DNA of 64,000 nt from Phocaeicola dorei (lineage in GTDB: Bacteria > Bacteroidota > Bacteroidia > Bacteroidales > Bacteroidaceae), in the NCBI RefSeq assembly GCF_013009555.1, contig NZ_CP046176.1, positions 124,001 to 188,000 of the forward strand, read 5' to 3'. This document shows, in pieces, positions 59,170-64,000 of the stretch. The position numbers were made by a program, and so were the translations under genes. The notes beneath the pieces are model-generated. The model saw nothing but the letters and a program-made list of their open reading frames with translations. It made no database searches and had not been told where the DNA came from. Every line of letters begins with the position of its first letter. Position 1 is the first letter of the stretch.

Positions 59170-59383
59170 GCTTGTAATCAGTAGGTAATGTGCTGATGAA
59201 GGGTTTGACGGAAATAATTCCGGTATTACATTTTCTATGCCGGCGAGTGTGTTCTCGGTTACAGAGATGGAAACAGGAGTTATTTGAACAGACCGGTGGG
59301 CAAGAGATTTTTCATCAGGCTCCGGTCTGATAATAGAATGGTATCTCATGATGAAATAAGTAAATTATGGGGAAGGAGCGATA

Positions 59384-59518
59384 ATGGAAAATCATAGCCT
59401 TTATAATTTGATTGCAAAAATGGGGAAGGTCTTATCAGTGGATACTCGCATTGAATTAGTTACCGTAGGGAAGGACGGTTATGCTCTGAAAATAGAGGAT
59501 GTTGCGAGCTGCATATGA
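59384..59518 (+). CDS. Possible 44-aa ORF cut by the IS66 end
   Basis: The frame starts MENHSLYNLIAKMGKVLSVD and ends at TGA, one base before the inverted repeat GTAAGCG of an IS66-type element. It reads like the start of a small soluble protein whose remainder may have been replaced by the insertion. No family is recognised; it may not be a gene. Confidence 0.25.
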   Translation: MENHSLYNLIAKMGKVLSVDTRIELVTVGKDGYALKIEDVASCI

Positions 59519-60040
59519 GTAAGCGTTTCCGCGATTCTATAAGTGTGGTAAAATAAAAAGTTTAATTAGCCTTGTTTAGCTATTTTCCTTTTCCCATTTA
59601 TCAGGAAGTAGTTCCCTGTATTTTTCAAGGGGTGTGTTCGGTTGCATTCTGCGGTTCTATTGAAGGTGATTGTGATCCCGGAAAGGCTGAACTCTTCTTC
59701 CGACAACATGATGGGTACTATTTGAGTGAACGAAGGAGAGGAGGTTGTCGTTCGGGAGTGGGCAACACCATTATAATAATCACGAACCACATCTTTCCTA
59801 GCTTGTTTAAAGCTATAGCCCCGTCGGGACATCCAGGAGCTCATATCCCCCAAAGTGGTATGTTGCTTGCGGCAAACATCGGCTAAAGAACAATTGTGGT
59901 CTACTTTCAATACTTCCAGAAAACGTTTCCAAGTGGCTCTAAATCTACTTTCTTCTAAATCCATAATACTTCGTTTTTATACGCTGCAAAGATACAAGAA
60001 CGAAAAAAGACAGACTAGGTAGAATCGCGGAGACGCTTAC
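59519..60040 (-). mobile_element. IS66-family remnant (522 bp) with only the accessory ORF
   Basis: The ends are GTAAGCGTTTCCGCGATTCT (59519 onward) and its near-perfect inverse (60020-60040; one mismatch over 21), starting with the GTAAGCG typical of IS66 elements. Only the small accessory ORF lies inside; the tnpB and tnpC transposase genes are missing. No 8-bp target duplication is seen, which suggests recombination between copies. Confidence 0.65.
59566..59964 (-). CDS. IS66-type accessory ORF (TnpA-like HTH protein)
   Basis: The 132-aa protein resembles the first ORF of Bacteroides IS66 elements: an N-terminal helical region, the HTH-like segment CSLADVCRKQHTTLGDMSSWMSRRGYSF, then IVPIMLSEEEFSLSGITITF. 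The last 25 residues look unrelated to the family and may be read-through into decayed sequence. It lies between IS66-type inverted repeats without its transposase, so it is probably a relic. Confidence 0.6.
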   Translation of the reverse strand: MDLEESRFRATWKRFLEVLKVDHNCSLADVCRKQHTTLGDMSSWMSRRGYSFKQARKDVVRDYYNGVAHSRTTTSSPSFTQIVPIMLSEEEFSLSGITITFNRTAECNRTHPLKNTGNYFLINGKRKIAKQG

Positions 60041-60065
60041 AACATATTAAAATTAAAGACTTTTC

Positions 60066-61456
60066 GAGGCTGTAATTTAAACTGTGTCAGCAAAGCAAAC
60101 AAATAAAGTATTAACTTTGCTAACACAGTTTTTTTATGAGTGAAGAATTTGATTTTGAAAGGATCAAGAACAAGGCAATCGAGCAGCTCAAGGCTGGCAA
60201 GCCCTTGTTGGGTAAGGACGGAGCTTTTGCCCCGTTATTGGAGAGCATTTTAAATGCAGCTTTAGAAGGTGAGATGGATGCCCATCTTTCCGAGGATGAA
60301 CGCATGAGTGGCAACCGTCGTAATGGCAAGATGCAGAAGCAGGTGCAAACTTCTATGGGTGAGGTGACCGTTTCTACCCCCCGTGATCGTAATTCCACCT
60401 TCGATCCTCAGTTTATAAAGAAGCGGGAGACCATTCTCGCGGAAGGTGTTGCTGACCGCATAATCGGCCTTTATGCCCTTGGTAATAGTACACGTGAAAT
60501 AAGCGATTGGATGGAAGAGAATCTTGGTAACCGTGTGTCTGCCGAAACAATCAGTTCCATCACTGACCGGGTACTTCCGGAAATAAAAGCGTGGCGTTCG
60601 CGTAGCCTGGATTATATTTATCCGATAGTCTGGATGGATGCCATTCATTATAAAGTCATGGATGAGAGAGGCTGTGCCATTACCCATGCAATCTACAACG
60701 TATTGGCTATAGATAAGGACGGTCGTAAGGATTTGCTTGGGATGTACATCTCTAAGAATGAGGGGGCAAACTTCTGGTTGAATGTGCTGACCGATTTACA
60801 GAACCGTGGTGTACACGACATTCTCATAGCTTGTGTCGATGGTCTGAGGGGCTTCCCGGATGCCATCCAAAGCGTATTCCCTGATACCATAGTGCAACTT
60901 TGTATCGTCCATCAGATACGTAACTCCATCAAATACGTCGGCAGTAAACACCAGAAGGAGTTTCTTAAAGATCTGAAACGGGTTTACGGTGCAGTCAGCA
61001 AGGATGCCGCTGAAACGGAGCTTCTTGATTTAGATCAGAAATGGGGAGAGAAATATCCTATCGTCATCAAGTCGTGGCAGGACAACTGGGAAAAGCTCAC
61101 TGAATACTTCCAGTTCACATCCGATATACGTCGTATGATTTATACGACGAATACCGTTGAAGGCTACCACCGGCAAATACGGAAAGTTACAAAAAACAAG
61201 GGTGTGTTCCCTAATGACACCGCCCTTGAGAAGCTTGTCTACCTCGCTTATCGCAACATACGCAAGAAATGGACTATGCCACTGGCTAATTGGGGCACCA
61301 TTGCCCAACAACTGGCGATAAAGTTTGGAGATAGATTTAAGTTGTTGTAATTTTACGCTCGTCGGGAGTGCTGGTGCACCCCCTTGGCGCTGGCCGATCC
61401 CCGACCGATGAGCTTGAAAGAAAAACAGCGCATGACACAGTTTATTTTACGCCCCC
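60066..61456 (+). mobile_element. Complete IS256-family insertion sequence
   Basis: The 1391-bp element has terminal inverted repeats of about 24 bp (GAGGCTGTAATTTAAACTGT at the left, GGGGGCGTAAAATAAACTGT read inward at the right, both ending GTCA). It is flanked by the 8-bp direct repeat GACTTTTC (60058-60065 and 61457-61464). A full-length transposase fills the inside. The intact duplication shows a simple insertion, probably recent, next to the barrel gene's stop. Confidence 0.85.
60136..61350 (+). CDS. IS256-family (Mutator-type) DDE transposase
   Basis: The 404-aa protein has the family's DDE catalytic core: YIYPIVWMDAIHYKV carries the first Asp, IACVDGLRGFPDAI the second, and the C-terminal NTVEGYHRQIRKVTKNKGVFPND the Glu. 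CIVHQIRNSIKYV is a diagnostic Mutator/IS256 signature. The N-terminal half holds the zinc/HTH-like DNA-binding region. Full length, no disruption. Confidence 0.95.
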   Translation: MSEEFDFERIKNKAIEQLKAGKPLLGKDGAFAPLLESILNAALEGEMDAHLSEDERMSGNRRNGKMQKQVQTSMGEVTVSTPRDRNSTFDPQFIKKRETILAEGVADRIIGLYALGNSTREISDWMEENLGNRVSAETISSITDRVLPEIKAWRSRSLDYIYPIVWMDAIHYKVMDERGCAITHAIYNVLAIDKDGRKDLLGMYISKNEGANFWLNVLTDLQNRGVHDILIACVDGLRGFPDAIQSVFPDTIVQLCIVHQIRNSIKYVGSKHQKEFLKDLKRVYGAVSKDAAETELLDLDQKWGEKYPIVIKSWQDNWEKLTEYFQFTSDIRRMIYTTNTVEGYHRQIRKVTKNKGVFPNDTALEKLVYLAYRNIRKKWTMPLANWGTIAQQLAIKFGDRFKLL

Positions 61457-61469
61457 GACTTTTCGATAA

Positions 61470-63470
61470 TTATTTGCGCAAATAACTATCACTTGTTGTC
61501 TGTATGCTTTCCGCACGTTTTACCTTTACTTTCTTGCCAAAGTCAAACTTATATATAAGGTTTAAGCACGCTCCTTGATAAGGGGTTTTATTATTTTCTT
61601 CTATTCTGCTTAGATTGTTATTGGTAATTGTGGTCAGATTTCTTCTTTTATTCAAAATAGCGTAAACTGATAAATTTATGCAGAACTTTTGATCCAGGAA
61701 ATATTTGTAAAGGCCGGCATTCATATTGTATACACTGTGATATATTGTTTCGCTTCTACGTGCTCTTCTTTCTGCCATAAAGTTAAAACTTCCACCGAAA
61801 GTATTTGTGAAACGAAGACTGTTGTCACAAAAGAATAAGCAATGGACTATATGGTAGGTCTGTTTGGGCGACACTTCTTTAGTGTAGTCGCCATCAAGGG
61901 AGGCATTGGTAGTCCACCAGCTGAACAAGGCCTTAGTGAAACCTATTGAAAAAGCATGTCGATAAGACTTCCCTATATTGGTCGGCATAGTATAGGTGAT
62001 GATCGGATTGTCTTTATCTTGATAGATTAGGGGAAATAAATCATCTTTGCACTTTGCGTAAGCGTAGCTTATACTCCAAGTATTTGACAGACTCAACAAT
62101 AGCCTGATACGATGTTCGGTAGTAGGTACTAAATCCGGATTCCCTTTAGCATAAGAATATTCAGAGATATAGACAATAGCCGGATTCATGCTCTTATAAG
62201 GGATATTTCCCATTCTTTTTGAATAGGATAAAGAGGCTTGGTTCTTTTCAGAGAAAAGGTAACCCACCTTGATGGAGGGGAACAGATTGCGATATGTGCG
62301 TTTGTCACCTGCTATGTTATTGGAAATACATTTCACTTCATCCTCTTGTACCCGTATACCGCCATTTAATGTAAATTTCTTCCATTGCCATACATATTCT
62401 GCATAGCCTGCATAACCTATACCTTTATAGGTAAATAGCCCGCTTTTATCTTCTTTCTGCCATCCTTCTTCACTCTGATATGCGTAATACATTTGGTTGC
62501 CGGTGTGGTTATTATAATAGTCGCCACCCCATTTCAACCTGGAATGTTTGTTGAGCAAGAAGATATAATTTATCTCTGCTTTCCATAAATCAGAAACAGT
62601 TCCGGTGTTGCTACATTTATTATCCTCTTCGTTTTTCTCCGGATACTGATAAAGATAATGGTGATTCAGTTCTTTCGTTTCGTCACTTCTCAAATAATCA
62701 AGAACTGTTCGCAAAGTATGCTTTCCGTTTTTTGATTTCCAATTATAGTTCAAACTAGCCTGATATATTTTGTCATCCCCTTTCCCTTTACTATGGTAGG
62801 AAGAGGTATATTCCTTTTCTGTTTCTTGTATTTCGGAAAAAGAAGAAGATTTTAGTGTGCTTCCAGCTTGTTTTACCATACAGTTAAGTCCGATGCTTTG
62901 CAGGGTAGTTATATCATATAACATACTGAATGTTTCATTGATTCTTCTTATATTTTTACGGTCTATATTCTGGTTTACAATATGTGTATTCAGGTGGCTG
63001 TTATGTGTTATGTTTTCTGTGATGTAAGGATCTCCTGCATTAGAAAGAACTAGATTGTTGTAAAAATTCCATTTCCCAAGCCGAAGGCTTAATGGAAGAC
63101 CCAAGCGTTCCCAATGACTATTTCTTTTTCTCATTTCTCCTAGCAAAGAGGGTGAACCATTGCCTCCGCCATCTGCATTTTTTTTCAAAGATATATATAT
63201 GATTCCTCCTTTAGTCGTGGCATTATATTGTAAATCAGCTTCCGGCAGGATTTCAACATTTTCTATGTCCGTGGCTTGCAGACTTGATAATTCTGTGCGG
63301 TCATGAAGTTCTCTGCCGTTTATGTATATTTTAGACACGGTTCCTCCATTCAGCCTTAGTTCAATTATATGCAAGGAAAGAATTTCAAATATAGGAATAA
63401 GAAGAGTTTGCAGAGTACGGAGCAGGGGATAAAGTTGTGAAATAATTTTTGTTTTATATGTTGCAGGCAC
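61470..63470 (-). pseudogene. Outer-membrane barrel gene (OMP_b-brl_3) missing its 5' end
   Basis: The 666-aa frame contains the plug-like segment (VSKIYINGRELHDRTELSS, IENVEILPEADLQYNATTKG) and a complete barrel, but no signal peptide or upstream domain. The first 36 or so residues do not resemble the family and lie next to an IS66-type end (63487-63507). The original gene was probably cut by that insertion. Without a signal the product could not reach the outer membrane. Relative of 49886-51958. The IS256 element sits just past its stop. Confidence 0.65.
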
Positions 63471-63486
63471 GGGATGCGTATGATAT

Positions 63487-63507
63487 TAGAATCGCGGAAA
63501 CGTTTAC
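63487..63507. repeat. Third IS66-type terminal repeat
   Basis: TAGAATCGCGGAAACGTTTA plus C (21 bp) matches the right end of the 522-bp IS66 remnant with 19 of 21 bases, in the same orientation. It marks the junction between the truncated barrel gene and a nuclease-gene remnant. Confidence 0.65.
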
Positions 63508-63603
63508 GAAGAGCGCATGAGGAATGCGCGAAACTTGAGAGTGTCATCTGATGTCATAGTACAGGCTACAGGGCTTCCTGAAGAAGAAATAAAAGCCCTT
63601 TAA
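63508..63603 (+). pseudogene. 3' remnant of a PD-(D/E)XK (Rpn/PDDEXK_2) nuclease-family gene
   Basis: Reading through from the IS66 end, the frame gives EERMRNARNLRVSSDVIVQA followed by TGLPEEEIKAL and a stop at 63601-63603. This matches the typical C-terminus of the transposase-like PD-(D/E)XK nucleases of Bacteroides (VIVQATGLSEEEIKAL type). The rest of the gene is absent, having been replaced by the IS66 junction. Confidence 0.4.
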
Positions 63604-63639
63604 TTGAATTGCAAAGGGTTTGGCCGGAAAGAATAGTTT

Positions 63640-63954
63640 CTATTCATATTCGTGTTTCCGTTTCGGATTCATCGGAAACCAACCTTTCAGCACACGTTCG
63701 CGTTGCTCGAAGATCTCCTTGATAGTCCAGAAAGAAGAGAAAGAGAAGACACCCAATAAAGAGGAAATCAAGATGTCACTGATAAGCACAGTCCCTATAA
63801 TGCCTGCTATGCCCAGTACCAAAAATATCCACCAGCACCGTGTACCCCAATAATATTCGGCCTTGACCACGATGGGGTGGAAAAGACCGATTATTAAAAA
63901 GGTACAAATGCCGATGGCGATACCGCCTAAATGGTATTCATTCAGCCATTCCAT
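63640..63954 (-). CDS. DUF4491 family membrane protein
   Basis: The 104-aa protein has three membrane helices (about residues 7-30, 40-60 and 60-78) and ends in a charged cytoplasmic tail (QRERVLKGWFPMNPKRKHEYE). This is the DUF4491 pattern common in Bacteroidales, with no known role. It is intact and lies beyond the rearranged IS region. Confidence 0.8.
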   Translation of the reverse strand: MEWLNEYHLGGIAIGICTFLIIGLFHPIVVKAEYYWGTRCWWIFLVLGIAGIIGTVLISDILISSLLGVFSFSSFWTIKEIFEQRERVLKGWFPMNPKRKHEYE

Positions 63955-64000
63955 TCTTTCTTAGCTTTGAATGGGTATTTCTTTTTTGATGCTCTGTTCC

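Noticed and set aside
59158..59349. A 63-codon minus-strand frame beside the hairpin at 59126-59169
   Set aside because: Short, no family features, and its end lies in the inverted repeat.

Overview
This window is a Bacteroidales chromosome segment, most likely Bacteroides or Phocaeicola. The grounds are the Bacteroidetes-type promoters (TTTG, about 19-21 nt, TAnnTTTG) seen before several genes and the family content: DUF2975, DUF3836, DUF4491, DUF6132, OMP_b-brl_3 outer-membrane barrels, a GH105 rhamnogalacturonyl hydrolase, a C26-M19 fusion and a ptb-buk pair. Ordinary host DNA fills 1-9667 and about 41288-64000. A block of tRNA-targeted mobile DNA lies between. Left host part: a minus-strand run of a CPBP protease and DUF2975 membrane proteins, an S9 peptidase, a DUF3836 protein, then a Ca2+ P-type ATPase, a HAD hydrolase and ribF, ending at tRNA-Met(CAT). 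Mobile block: the last 43 bp of tRNA-Met occur three times (9626-9668, 36759-36801, 41245-41287), so two elements sit in tandem in one site. Element A (about 27.1 kb) has an intact tyrosine integrase, a DUF3853 protein, a VapE primase/helicase-type protein, a MobC-like protein and a relaxase, which make it an integrative mobilizable element. Its cargo looks like a defence island. It holds (i) XRE - 1701-aa LOTUS-like/cold-shock-like/AAA ATPase - AAA ATPase with a C-terminal HEPN motif - WYL protein; (ii) an operon of a basic protein, two paralogous small proteins and a PIF1-type helicase; (iii) a second XRE with a Schlafen-type AlbA_2 protein; and (iv) a 1234-aa protein with a nuclease-like N-terminus. 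Element B (about 4.5 kb) has its own arm repeats. Its integrase is frameshifted just before the catalytic tyrosine, its PriCT-type gene is out of frame, and its HigB toxin/HigA-IrrE antitoxin pair is intact. Right host part: a GH105 hydrolase, a small lipoprotein and barrel protein, and an operon (DUF6132, thioredoxin, MarR, VanX-like dipeptidase, THUMP-like methyltransferase) whose promoter is flanked by two matching palindromes. Then come an OmpR/HK pair, an outer-membrane barrel protein, SufE, an M28/glutaminyl-cyclase-like lipoprotein, the C26-M19 fusion, and ptb-buk. The far right is rearranged. A VapE/DUF3874 gene is followed by four 12-bp palindromes spaced exactly 22 bp apart inside a larger inverted repeat. 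After it lie an IS66 remnant, a complete IS256-family element with an 8-bp target duplication, a barrel gene that has lost its 5' end at an IS66 terminus, a nuclease-family remnant and a DUF4491 gene. The strongest candidate for an undescribed system is the four-gene operon at 18704-26768. The 22-bp palindrome array and the PIF1 operon come next.
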